Notes: generated by a model from the letters alone, not told the origin. DNA of 34,489 nucleotides from Paraburkholderia polaris (GCF_012927345.1 NZ_JABBGJ010000068.1:1-34489); one strand, 5' to 3'. Shown: positions 1-7,633, numbered from the stretch's first letter. Numbers and translations are program-made.

Positions 1-332
1 GCCGCGGTCTGGGCAACGGCGAGAACTACACGAGGGTTCTGGAGCCGCTGGCCGACAAGCTGAACGCAGCGCTAGGCGCATCGCGCGCAGCCGTCGATGC
101 GGGTTTCGTGCCGAACGACTATCAGGTCGGCCAGACCGGCAAGATCGTCGCGCCGCAGTTGTACATCGCGGTCGGCATTTCGGGTGCGATCCAGCATCTG
201 GCCGGTATGAAAGACTCGAAGGTGATCGTCGCGATCAACAAGGACGCGGAAGCGCCGATTTTCAGCGTCGCCGATTACGGTCTGGTGGGCGATCTGTTCA
301 CGCTCGTGCCGGAACTCGAAACAGCGCTCTAA
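1..332 (+). CDS. etfA: Electron transfer flavoprotein alpha subunit, C-terminal part (5' end outside window)
   Basis: This is the C-terminal FAD-binding domain of the ETF alpha subunit, read in the frame whose first complete codon is at base 3. ETF is a soluble heterodimer that takes electrons from acyl-CoA dehydrogenases and passes them to ETF-quinone oxidoreductase. The visible segment carries the family signatures GQTGKIVAP, YIAVGISGAIQHLAGM and INKDAEAPIFSVADYGLVGD, which contact FAD, and ends with the usual VPEL tail. The stop is TAA at 330-332. Only about 110 residues are present because the window starts inside the gene; etfB would be expected just upstream. Its position before acyl-CoA genes fits a role in acyl-CoA oxidation, but ETF is a housekeeping protein, so the link may be incidental. 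The identity is secure. Confidence 0.93.
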   Translation, partial: RGLGNGENYTRVLEPLADKLNAALGASRAAVDAGFVPNDYQVGQTGKIVAPQLYIAVGISGAIQHLAGMKDSKVIVAINKDAEAPIFSVADYGLVGDLFTLVPELETAL

Positions 333-379
333 GTCCCTCCGCGGCAGGTCTCACGATGACATGCGCGTTCGCGGACTTC

Positions 380-418
380 GCGTCTCCGCGAGGAAAACCT
401 TCACCCTCGCGGAGACGC
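380..418 (+). terminator. Strong 14-bp stem-loop after etfA
   Basis: The sequence gcgtctccgcgagg (380-393) is followed after an 11-base loop by its exact reverse complement cctcgcggagacgc (405-418). It lies 48 bases after the etfA stop codon, so a transcription terminator is the simplest reading. No T-run follows on either strand, so it may instead be an mRNA 3'-end stabiliser. The hairpin is seen directly; its function is inferred. Confidence 0.5.
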
Positions 419-612
419 TCGAACCTCCACGACATGCTGCCTCTAACCAATCGTTTCCAAACCTGAACGTTTGCCTGTACGCAATTGCCGCTTCACAGCA
501 CGTGAAGCAACTGCTTCGCGAGTCCCGAACCTGCCCTTCGTGATTCGTCAATTGCAGCGCGATGTCACAGTTCGTAGCATGGGGACAAGCTTCGCGGCAC
601 GCTGCGCGCCTG

Positions 613-634
613 CGCCCGTCGTAAGCGACGGGCG
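613..634. other. 9-bp perfect hairpin upstream of the acyl-CoA synthetase
   Basis: The arms cgcccgtcg (613-621) and cgacgggcg (626-634) flank a four-base loop (taag). It sits about 110 bases before the likely start codon at 742. It could be a 5' leader structure of the synthetase mRNA or a protein-binding site. No T-tract follows, so a terminator is less likely. Confidence 0.35.
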
Positions 635-741
635 GCTCGCATCACTGCATCGCGAGACGTTGTTTGCATGATCAATCAGAAGCAGCACATCACTCGCGAG
701 GGGTCCGCAGAGAGCGGCCACCGCGCACGGAGAGAGACAGG

Positions 742-2730
742 ATGGAACAGGTTAACGACCACGCGGAAATCGTCTGGCATCCCGACCCGGAACTCGCGCA
801 ATCGAGCAATCTTGCCGCGTTCATGCGCCGGGTCGGCATCGACGACGCCAATCCGGATGGGTACCGGAAACTGCTTGAGTTTGCCGACACCCAGCCGGCG
901 CATTTCTGGAACGAGTTGATCGCGCACGTGGGCATTCGTTTCGATCGCCCGTATTCACGCGTGTTCGATGACAGCCAGGGCGTCGAATGGACGAAATGGT
1001 GCGTGGATGCGACCGGCAACGCGGTGCTCAATTGCCTCGACCGCCACGAGGGTGACGCGCACGCCTCGAAGGACGCGGTCGTGTGGGAGGGCGAGGACGG
1101 CAAGAAGCGCCGCTGGAGTTACGCGGAACTGGGTGCGCAAACGAGCCGCCTCGCCGAAGGCCTGCGTGCCCTGGGTTTCGGGCCGGGCGACGTAATCGGC
1201 GTGTACCTGCCGATGGTGCCGGAAGCGGCCGCCGCCTTGCTCGCGATCTCGAAGATCGGCGGCATTGTCTTGCCGCTCTTTTCGGGTTTCGGTCATGCGG
1301 CTATCGCTTCGCGTCTGAACGACGGGCGCGCAGTCTGTTTGTTGACGGCGGACGGCACGTGGCGCCGCGGCAAGCGCATCGACATGAAGCCGACGGTTGA
1401 TCTCGCCGTGCAGGACGTGCCGGCGCTGCGCCGCGTGGTCGTGCTGAAGAACACCGATAGTGCCTTGCCCTGGGATGCGGATCGCGATCGCTGGTGGCAC
1501 GAGATCTGTGCGGGCCGCGCGGACGACGCGCCAACCACCATGGTCGATGCCGATGCACCGATGATGGTGATGTACACGTCCGGCACCACGGGCAAGCCGA
1601 AGGGCACGGTGCACAGCCATTGCGGCTTCATCACGAAGCTTGCGCTGGACATGGGGCTGTGCGCCGACTACAAGGCCAGCGACCGGATGATGTGGATGAG
1701 CGATATGGGCTGGCTGGTCGGCCCGATCCTGATCTATTCGACGACTCTGCTAGGCGCGACGATGGTAATGGCCGAAGGCGCGCACGATTTTCCCGATACC
1801 GGCCGGTTCTGGCGCCTGATCGAGGAGAACCGGGCGAGCGTGCTCGGCATCGCGCCGACCATCGTGCGCAGCTTTATCCAGGCGGGCGGCGCGGGCGTCG
1901 AGAAATATGACCTGTCGTCGTTGCGGATCGCGTTGTCGACCGGTGAGGCCTGGAACGCAGACGCGTGGCACTGGATGTTCGAAAAGGTCTGCGGGAAACG
2001 CGCGCCGATCATCAACTATTGTGGCGGCACCGAAGTAGGCGGCGGCATTGTGACCGGCACGGTCCTGCATCCAATGAAGCCATGCTCGTTCGCGGGTCCG
2101 GTGCCGGGCATGGGGGCTGATGTCGTCGATGAAACCGGCCGCCCGGTTGGCGCACGAGGCACAGGTGAACTCGTGCTGCGTCGTTCGTCGATCGGCTTGA
2201 CGCGCGGACTGTGGCACGACCCGGAGCGTTACATCGAAAGTTACTGGAGCAAGGTGGCTAGCGTGTGGTGGCACGGCGACCGTGCGCATATCGACAGCGA
2301 CGGTTACTGGTACATCCTTGGCCGCTCCGACGACACGCTCAAGATCGCCGGAAAGCGAACCGGCCCGTCCGAGGTCGAGGCGCTGGTCAGCGCAACGGGT
2401 CTGGCCGGTGAGGTCGCCGCGATCGGGGTGCCCGACCCTGTGAAGGGCGAGTCGCTGGTGCTCGTGGCGACGCTGATGCAAGGCGCCGCGGCAACGCCTG
2501 AAACCGGCAAGAAACTGTCCGATGCGGTTGTCGCCGGTCTCGGTGTGGCGTTCCGGCCGTCGGCGGTGGTGTTCGTGCCGGACCTGCCGAAGACCCGCAA
2601 CATGAAGATCATGCGCCGCGTCGTGCGCGCCGTTTTCGCGGGTCAGTCGCCGGGCGATATCTCGTCACTGGCGAACCCTGAAGCGATTGAAACGCTCGCG
2701 GCCGCCGTGCGCGCGACGCAGGAACATTGA
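742..2730 (+). CDS. AMP-forming acyl-CoA synthetase, acetyl-CoA synthetase-like
   Basis: This 662-residue member of the ANL adenylate-forming superfamily activates a carboxylate to its acyl-CoA through an acyl-AMP. An Acs-type N-terminal extension is followed by the ATP-binding loop YTSGTTGKPKG at residues 278-288, YCGGTEVGGG near 426, the hinge segment GRSDDTLKIAGKR near 527, and the catalytic Lys622 in TRNMKIMRR. In acetyl-CoA synthetases that last motif is usually TRSGKIMRR, and its lysine is the known acetylation-control site; here S-G is replaced by N-M. The ATG at 742 is preferred because a purine-rich ribosome-binding region precedes it. The length fits short-chain acetyl/propionyl-type synthetases, but the crotonase and SDR genes downstream suggest another acid, possibly alicyclic. 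Substrate is not determinable by eye. Confidence 0.82.
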   Translation: MEQVNDHAEIVWHPDPELAQSSNLAAFMRRVGIDDANPDGYRKLLEFADTQPAHFWNELIAHVGIRFDRPYSRVFDDSQGVEWTKWCVDATGNAVLNCLDRHEGDAHASKDAVVWEGEDGKKRRWSYAELGAQTSRLAEGLRALGFGPGDVIGVYLPMVPEAAAALLAISKIGGIVLPLFSGFGHAAIASRLNDGRAVCLLTADGTWRRGKRIDMKPTVDLAVQDVPALRRVVVLKNTDSALPWDADRDRWWHEICAGRADDAPTTMVDADAPMMVMYTSGTTGKPKGTVHSHCGFITKLALDMGLCADYKASDRMMWMSDMGWLVGPILIYSTTLLGATMVMAEGAHDFPDTGRFWRLIEENRASVLGIAPTIVRSFIQAGGAGVEKYDLSSLRIALSTGEAWNADAWHWMFEKVCGKRAPIINYCGGTEVGGGIVTGTVLHPMKPCSFAGPVPGMGADVVDETGRPVGARGTGELVLRRSSIGLTRGLWHDPERYIESYWSKVASVWWHGDRAHIDSDGYWYILGRSDDTLKIAGKRTGPSEVEALVSATGLAGEVAAIGVPDPVKGESLVLVATLMQGAAATPETGKKLSDAVVAGLGVAFRPSAVVFVPDLPKTRNMKIMRRVVRAVFAGQSPGDISSLANPEAIETLAAAVRATQEH

Positions 2731-2808
2731 GCGCGAAGGTCTTCGCGATCCGACATGGGCGCACCGCGGGCACGAACCGCGGTGCGCCAGTAACCAGGGG
2801 AAATTTTC

Positions 2809-3594
2809 ATGAGCCGCGAATACCACGACATCATTTTCAAAGCCGAGGCAGGCATTGCCACGATCACGATCAACCGGCCGAAAGTGCTCAACGCGATGCG
2901 AGCCGAAACTGCCGAGGAGTTGATCCACGCCATGGCGACGGCCGGCTGGGACAAATCGATCGGCGTGATCGTCCTGACCGGCGCCGGCCGCGCGTTCTGC
3001 ACCGGCGGCGATCAAAGCGCGCACAACGGCCAGTATGACGGACGCGGTGCGATCGGCATTCCGGTTGAGGAACTGCAATCGATCATCCGCGACGTGCCCA
3101 AGCCGGTGATCGCACGGGTGCATGGCTATGCGATCGGCGGCGGCAATGTGTTGGCGACGCTCTGCGACCTGACGATTGCCAGCGAGAGCAGCATGTTCGG
3201 GCAGGTTGGGCCGAAAGTCGGATCGGTCGATCCCGGGTTCGGCACCGCGTACCTCGCCCGTATCATCGGCGAGAAGAAGGCCCGCGAAATGTGGTACTTG
3301 TGCAAGCGTTACAGCGCGCGCGAGGCAGAGGCCATGGGCCTCGTCAATGCCGTTGTGGCTGACGAAGAACTCGACGCCGAGGTGGCGCGCTGGTGTGCGC
3401 AGATCCTCGAGCACAGCCCTGCGGCGATCGCCATCGCCAAGCGGTCGTTCAATGCCGATACCGAGAGCATCCGGGCCATCAGCTGGATGGGCATGCAGAC
3501 TCTTTCGTACATGTACGACTCGGAAGAGTCGCGTGAAGGGGTGAGGGCCTTCCTGGAAAAACGCAAACCGGAGTTCAGGAAGTTCATGCGCTGA
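2809..3594 (+). CDS. badI: BadI-like 2-ketocyclohexanecarboxyl-CoA hydrolase (crotonase family)
   Basis: This 261-residue crotonase-fold enzyme belongs to the MenB/BadI branch. BadI hydrolytically opens the ring of 2-ketocyclohexanecarboxyl-CoA to pimelyl-CoA in cyclohexanecarboxylate and anaerobic benzoate degradation; MenB catalyses the reverse type of reaction in menaquinone synthesis. The branch signatures are FCTGGDQ at residues 63-69, GYAIGGGN at 106-113, FGQVGPKVGSVDPG and GEKKAREMWYLCKRY, with KRKPEFRKFMR at the C-terminus. From memory the sequence is closer to BadI than MenB, notably in YDGRGAIGIPVEELQ and the SREGVRAF tail. An aggggaa ribosome-binding site precedes ATG 2809. Its neighbours, an acyl-CoA synthetase and SDR genes, fit a BadI-type pathway, and no menaquinone genes are nearby. 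A related ring-opening or ring-closing role on another 3-oxoacyl-CoA remains possible. Confidence 0.72.
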   Translation: MSREYHDIIFKAEAGIATITINRPKVLNAMRAETAEELIHAMATAGWDKSIGVIVLTGAGRAFCTGGDQSAHNGQYDGRGAIGIPVEELQSIIRDVPKPVIARVHGYAIGGGNVLATLCDLTIASESSMFGQVGPKVGSVDPGFGTAYLARIIGEKKAREMWYLCKRYSAREAEAMGLVNAVVADEELDAEVARWCAQILEHSPAAIAIAKRSFNADTESIRAISWMGMQTLSYMYDSEESREGVRAFLEKRKPEFRKFMR

Positions 3595-3665
3595 GTACAT
3601 CTCCGTTGATGTCGGCGCCGACACCCATGCCAAACGGCTTACCCGATGTTGCAAAGAGAAATGAA

Positions 3666-3682
3666 GCCGCGCTTGTCGCGGC
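3666..3682. other. Small GC-rich hairpin before the SDR fragment
   Basis: The arms gccgcg (3666-3671) and cgcggc (3677-3682) form a six-base-pair stem with a five-base loop in the gap between the crotonase and the SDR fragment. It may be a weak terminator or a processing site. The function is unproven. Confidence 0.25.
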
Positions 3683-3709
3683 CCCAATGAGACAGAACCC
3701 GGAGGCGTT

Positions 3710-4081
3710 GTGATCCATGATCATGCACTCGTAACTGGCGGCGCGCGTGGTATTGGCCGCGTAATGGTCGAACGTCTTGCGCGCGACGGATTTGCGGTGT
3801 CCCTCGTCGACAACAACGGCGAACTGGCGGAAAAGGAAGCGCGCAGCTTGCGGGAGCAAGGCCTGAAGGTCGACGCTCACGCCGTTGACATCACTGACGT
3901 TGAAAAAGTCCATTCCTTGATCGACGCATTGCCACCGCTCACGGCGCTGGTCAACAACGCATCTCCCCAACGGCGCTTTCGAGCGCTGTTGCGGCTGCGC
4001 ACGCTCCTTACCCGACACTTCTCCTCCGGTGAACCGGCGCTTCGCCAGTCACAAATTGAAGTAAGCCTCTCCCGACCGTAG
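3710..4081 (+). pseudogene. Truncated short-chain dehydrogenase (N-terminal half only)
   Basis: A GTG start at 3710 follows the ribosome-binding site ggagg (3701-3705). The product opens as a classical SDR, with TGGARGIG as the NAD(P)-binding motif and ALVNNA at about residues 80-85. Family resemblance stops abruptly there, near base 3963. The remaining 39 or so residues are arginine-rich and unlike any SDR, and the reading frame ends at 4081 with 123 residues in place of about 250. The catalytic Ser-Tyr-Lys half is missing, so this should be inactive: a deletion-derived remnant of a 3-hydroxyacyl-CoA or alicyclic alcohol dehydrogenase. It stands directly between the BadI-like gene and a second SDR and probably belonged to the same pathway. 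Confidence 0.72.
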
Positions 4082-4147
4082 GATTTTCACGAGCGTGGTC
4101 ATCAGTCCCATCACGGGGCGGTCGAAATGAATTTCAGGAGACAGAAC

Positions 4148-4930
4148 GTGCAGTATGCAGACTTTGAAAACAAGGTAGCCCTCGTTACCGGCTCGTCGGG
4201 GGGACTCGGCTTGCGCATCGCTGAGAAGCTCGCGGCGAATGGCGCGACCGTGGTGATCAACAGCCGTTCGAAAGAGAAGGCCGAGGAGGCGGTGGCCGGT
4301 CTGCGCGCGATTTCCGACAAGGTGAGTTACGTGCTCGGCGATTGCGGCGACTATGCAGCTGCTACGCGCATCGCCGAAGGTGCAGCCGCTATCAATGGCG
4401 GCATTGATATCGTTGTGAGCTCGGGAGCGCAAGGGTCGGTAAGCCCGATGCCGTTCGCCGAAATGACCGGTGCGCAACTCGTCGAAGCGTTCGAATCACG
4501 CTTCTTTGCGCGGGTCTTTCCGGTTCATGCGGCCGTGCCTTATCTGAAGGTGCGCGGCGGCTCGATCGTGATGGTCGGTACCGACGCAGGCCGGCATCCG
4601 ACACCCGGCGAATCGATCGTCGGGGCAGTGGGGGCCAGTGTGATCCTGATGACAAAGGCGCTGGCGAAAGAGTTCTCGCGTTGGCAGATACGGGTGAACA
4701 GCGTCTCCTTGACCCTCACTTCCGATACGCCTTCCTGGGACCGTATTTTCGGTCAGGAGAATTTCCAGAATCGACTTTTCAGCAAGCTGGTAGAGCGCTT
4801 TCCGTCCGGCCGTGCACCGACCGCAGAGGAGGTGGCGCGGGTTGCGGTGTTCCTCGCGTCCGAGGAAACGGCACAGGTCACGGGACAAACCATCAGCGTG
4901 AACGGCGGCCTGTCGTTCGGCGGCTGGTAA
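4148..4930 (+). CDS. SDR-fold protein lacking the catalytic Tyr and Lys
   Basis: This 260-residue protein has the full SDR layout: TGSSGGLG (residues 14-21) for dinucleotide binding, a C-terminal VTGQTISVNGG motif and a normal length. The active site is gone. Counting from the GSIV strand, catalytic Ser is Thr145, Tyr is Val158 and Lys is Gly162, and the usual NNAG motif reads SSGA. GTG 4148 is preferred over ATG 4127 because aggag lies seven bases before the GTG. The frame is clean, so the loss is not from obvious decay. In toluene-degrading bacteria BbsC is, to my knowledge, an inactive SDR subunit that pairs with active BbsD. A similar scaffold role is plausible here, with the neighbouring truncated SDR as the former partner. 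A substrate-binding role without catalysis is an alternative. Confidence 0.72.
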   Translation: MQYADFENKVALVTGSSGGLGLRIAEKLAANGATVVINSRSKEKAEEAVAGLRAISDKVSYVLGDCGDYAAATRIAEGAAAINGGIDIVVSSGAQGSVSPMPFAEMTGAQLVEAFESRFFARVFPVHAAVPYLKVRGGSIVMVGTDAGRHPTPGESIVGAVGASVILMTKALAKEFSRWQIRVNSVSLTLTSDTPSWDRIFGQENFQNRLFSKLVERFPSGRAPTAEEVARVAVFLASEETAQVTGQTISVNGGLSFGGW

Positions 4931-4977
4931 TCGTAGTGGGCATGCGGCAACCGGTTCGCGCAGCGGATGTCCAGTAG

Positions 4978-5166
4978 CACCCCAGCAGGATTCTCATTGA
5001 AGGAGACCTGCTGGCCGCCACGTTATTGCTCGATCTGTTACGCCGCGAGATGTTCGCGGCCGACGTCGAGCATTTTGAGTTCAAGACGCTGCGACCGCGC
5101 ATCAGAACAGATTCCCTGCTTCTGCCATTGAACGCCCCGCCTTTGCATTCATCCTGTTGGGCGTAG
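4978..5166 (+). pseudogene. C-terminal remnant of a MaoC/HTD2-like acyl-CoA hydratase
   Basis: An open frame runs from just after a stop at 4975-4977 to TAG at 5164-5166 and has no plausible start. Its translation includes LIEGDLLAATLLLDLLRRE and, further on, VEHFEFKTLRPR. From memory this resembles the C-terminal end of mesaconyl/3-methylfumaryl-CoA hydratase and HTD2-like proteins, which commonly read HGPL.ATLLLDLLRR, then F.FR..RPLF. The last 20 or so residues no longer fit, suggesting a further frameshift or deletion. If correct, the pathway once included an enoyl-type hydratase between the SDR genes and the aldehyde dehydrogenase. The match is by eye over about 45 residues, so confidence is moderate. 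Confidence 0.45.
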
Positions 5167-5213
5167 AACTCACGCCCGTCTTCCAATAAAAGTCGATAAC
5201 CCGGAGACACATC

Positions 5214-5991
5214 ATGAAGATCTATCAAACCCTGATCGGCGGCGCGTGGGTCGACGCGCGTGGCGGGGATACGTTCGAGACGCACAATCCGTTTACCGCC
5301 CAGCCTTGGGCGCGCATTCCTCGCTGTGGCGCGCAAGACGTGAATCGCGCGGTGGCAGCGGCAAAAACCGCCTTTGAGTCCGGTGCCTGGGCAAGCGCGA
5401 CGCCGACGATGCGCGGCGCGATGTTGCGGCGACCAAAATCGCAGCCAGCATGTCGCGCACGCTCGCTCCGACCTTGTTCGAACTGGGCGGAAAGTCGGCC
5501 AACATCGTCTTTGCAGACGCCGATATGTCCAATGCGATAAAGGGCGTGACGGCAGGCATCTTTGCCGCTTGCGCTCAGAGCTGCGCAGCGGGATCGCGCG
5601 CGCTCGTGGCGCGGCCAATCTACGACGAGTTCGTCGAGCGTCTGGTGGACTATGCGTCGCAAGCGAGACTAGGTGACCCGATGGACAGCCATACCCAGTT
5701 GGGGCCGGTCGGTAATCTGCCGCAACGCCAACGGATTCTCGACTATATCCAGGTCGGCCGGAACGAGGGCGCGGAAGTTGCGTTCTCAATACTTATCGGA
5801 CTGTCAGCTACCTGGTACCGTTCGGCGGCATGAAGCGTAGCGGCCATGGCCGTGAAAACGGCCCCGGCGCGATCGAAGAGTTCATGCAATTGAAGAGCTA
5901 CTGGTTGAGTTATGCGCAGGCAGAGCCCGAGCCTTTCATCATGCGTTTGCAACGCCCGGGCGAATCGCCCGTCGGGGCGACACGGGGCTGA
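5214..5991 (+). pseudogene. Aldehyde dehydrogenase with two large internal deletions
   Basis: Three collinear pieces of one NAD(P)-dependent aldehyde dehydrogenase occur in three reading frames. Piece 1 (5214 to about 5430) is the N-terminus, from IGGAWVDARGGDTFETHNPF to MRGAMLRR. Piece 2 (about 5420-5785) covers SRTLAPTLFELGGKSANIVF, the catalytic-cysteine segment CAQSCAAGSR, and on to AEVAF. Piece 3 (about 5788-5991) is the C-terminus, NTYRTVSYLVPFGGMKRSG, ending at TGA 5989. Compared with a usual length near 490 residues, roughly 165 residues are lost at the first junction and roughly 125 at the second. The start has the ribosome-binding sequence cggagac. It cannot make a working enzyme. 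The crisp junctions, with well-preserved sequence on both sides, point to recent deletion rather than slow drift. Confidence 0.88.
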
Positions 5992-6224
5992 GAATAGGCG
6001 CTCGTACCGGCCGCTGCGGTTCTATCTTTTCGTACTGGGCTGGGTCGAGATAGATACTCCGCGGCGCGATGTCCAGGCATTCTCCAAAGGCGAATCGCCC
6101 CTTCTCGACGCAGCAATTGAAGGCCATCCGCACAGCTTCTAACATTCAATGCAAGGACCGGGGAATTTGCTTTTCGTGAAAGGAGGCAACCGGTCCGGCA
6201 GATGCGAGACGGATGGAGGCAGAG

Positions 6225-6461
6225 ATGAAAACCGGAGAGAAGTCTTTACGTTTTCTGGTCGAAAAGTGGCTTGCTCCAAGTGCGGCGATGCCAGCCCGGG
6301 TAACGCAGTTTATCCACACGCGCGGCAATCCGTGGCGCTATGTGTGCGTGGAAGCCGCACAGCCTGCTGGCGTCCTGGCAATTTTCTTCTTTCGGCACGA
6401 CGACGGTTCATGGTGCGTGTTTCCGCCGGCTACCAAACGCCCCGCAATGGGCGCGTATTGA
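6225..6461 (+). CDS. Small hypothetical protein, 78 residues
   Basis: The ATG at 6225 is chosen because ggagg (6215-6219) precedes it at good spacing; an ATG at 6213 lies inside that ribosome-binding site. The product is basic at its N-terminus (MKTGEKSLRFLVEKWLAP) and aromatic-rich at its C-terminus (LAIFFFRHDDGSWCVFPP). It has no clear signal peptide or membrane helix. I do not recognise a named domain; it resembles small conserved hypothetical proteins that I associate with Paraburkholderia. The reasonable ribosome-binding site and protein-like composition support a real gene. It lies 45 bases before a LysR gene on the same strand, so the two may be co-transcribed. No function can be assigned. 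Confidence 0.55.
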   Translation: MKTGEKSLRFLVEKWLAPSAAMPARVTQFIHTRGNPWRYVCVEAAQPAGVLAIFFFRHDDGSWCVFPPATKRPAMGAY

Positions 6462-6506
6462 CGCGACGCGCCCGCCATGTTGGCCGTGAGTAACCAGAGT
6501 TCCGGA

Positions 6507-7466
6507 ATGGACACACTTCAGAACATGCGCATATTTGTCAGAGTGTGCGAAACAGGTAGCTTCACCGCTGCATCGCAAGGGATGTCGGTCACTACCGCTT
6601 ACGCGTCGCGGGCAGTCTCGATGCTCGAAGCACATTTGCGCACACGACTATTGAACAGAACCACGCGGCGTATCGCACTAACGGGAGCTGGCGAATGCTA
6701 CCGGCAGCGCTGCGAAGAAATTCTCGCAAGCGTCGATCGTGCGGAAGCGGAGGCAGCGGACGCGCACGCGCGTCCGCACGGTCTTCTGCGGATTCATGCG
6801 ACGTCGAGTGTCGGCCAGCACTATGTCGTACCGGCGATCACCCGGTATCAATCGAAGCATCCGGGCGTTTCAGTCGAGTTGACCCTCGCGCAACGCGTTC
6901 CGGATCTGCTGGAGGAAGGCTATGACGTCGCATTGGTAGTCGCGCCGGCATTGCCCGATTCAGGTCTGGTCTCACAACATCTTGGCCGAACTTACAGCGT
7001 TCTGTGCGCGGCACCCGGCTATATTCAGGAACACGGTTTGCCGGAGTATCCGTCAGATCTGACGCGCTACAACTGTGTGCGATTGCTGACGACAATCTTC
7101 CCGTCGGACCGGTGGACCCTCACAGGACCCAGCGGCGAAGAGACGATTGGGTTCGAGGCGTCGACGTTTCAGGTGAATACCGCCGAAGCGCTTGCAGCCT
7201 GGATTCGCGACGGCGGCGGTATAGCGCCATTACCGGTGCCCTGTGCGCTGCCTGCCTTGCGCGAGGGAACGCTGGTCCGGGTTCTGCCGCAGTACCGGTT
7301 GCAGGCGTTGAATATTTACGCGCTGTACGCGTCGCGCCAGTATCTGGACGCAAAGATCAGAACCTGGATCGATCTGTTTCGCGAAGAATTGCCCGCTGTG
7401 CTGGGGGCCGACGAGGCAGAGATAGAGGCAATGTGCGCGCCAGTTGAGCACGCATCGGCTGCTTAG
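6507..7466 (+). CDS. LysR-family transcriptional regulator
   Basis: This 319-residue protein has the LysR winged helix-turn-helix over about residues 1-60 (MDTLQNMRIFVRVCETGSFT, then LNRTTRRIALTGAG) and a LysR substrate-binding domain from about residue 90. ATG 6507 is chosen because MDTLQNMRIFV is a typical LysR start; an upstream in-frame ATG at 6477 would add ten uncharacteristic residues. The CETGSFTAASQ and SRAVSMLEAHLRTRLLNRTTR segments are typical of the DsdC/PecT-like group found widely in Burkholderia. The C-terminal 20 residues extend past the domain. It is flanked by remnants on the left and a convergent DUF4148 gene on the right, so its target is unclear. It may have controlled the decayed acyl-CoA cluster. 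Confidence 0.88.
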   Translation: MDTLQNMRIFVRVCETGSFTAASQGMSVTTAYASRAVSMLEAHLRTRLLNRTTRRIALTGAGECYRQRCEEILASVDRAEAEAADAHARPHGLLRIHATSSVGQHYVVPAITRYQSKHPGVSVELTLAQRVPDLLEEGYDVALVVAPALPDSGLVSQHLGRTYSVLCAAPGYIQEHGLPEYPSDLTRYNCVRLLTTIFPSDRWTLTGPSGEETIGFEASTFQVNTAEALAAWIRDGGGIAPLPVPCALPALREGTLVRVLPQYRLQALNIYALYASRQYLDAKIRTWIDLFREELPAVLGADEAEIEAMCAPVEHASAA

Positions 7467-7550
7467 GCTGTGGCGATACGAGCATTCGCTGGGACGAAAC
7501 GACGTCTTCGAAAATCGCAAATTGAAGCACGAACCTGTACTTCGTAGCCT

Positions 7551-7563
7551 GTGATGACATCAC
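7551..7563. promoter_or_regulatory. 13-bp perfect palindrome
   Basis: The sequence gtgatgacatcac is an exact inverted repeat with a one-base centre. It sits between the convergent LysR and DUF4148 genes, where promoters are not expected. It could be a protein-binding site or chance. Confidence 0.2.
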
Positions 7564-7610
7564 GCACGGCGCGTATTGTGTGACCGCGAATTCCAACACG
7601 CTTCGCAGTT

Positions 7611-7625
7611 CCGAATAGCATTCGG
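7611..7625. terminator. Hairpin between convergent LysR and DUF4148 genes
   Basis: The arms ccgaat (7611-7616) and attcgg (7620-7625) flank a three-base loop. It lies eight bases beyond the stop of the leftward DUF4148 gene, a common terminator position. No T-run follows on either strand. Confidence 0.35.
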
Positions 7626-7633
7626 CGTTCGCT

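Larger units (their letters stand above)
333..741. other. Intergenic region between etfA and the acyl-CoA synthetase
   Basis: This 409-base gap holds no convincing gene. It contains two strong stem-loops, listed separately at 380-418 and 613-634, and ends with a purine-rich stretch (ggagagagacagg) that serves as ribosome-binding region for the ATG at 742. An in-frame ATG at 664 would lengthen the downstream protein by 26 residues, but that extension is arginine-rich and unlike the family. I see no recognisable protein remnant here. Confidence 0.5.

Noticed and set aside
2665..3687. Leftward open frame of 340 codons opposite the BadI-like gene
   Set aside because: It is antisense to an unmistakable crotonase and shows no recognisable domain; high-GC DNA often leaves such frames open.
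4049..4147. Leftward tail reading MTTLVKILRSGEAYFNL after the truncated SDR
   Set aside because: It overlaps the real SDR gene in antisense and shows no recognisable family; it is probably chance.
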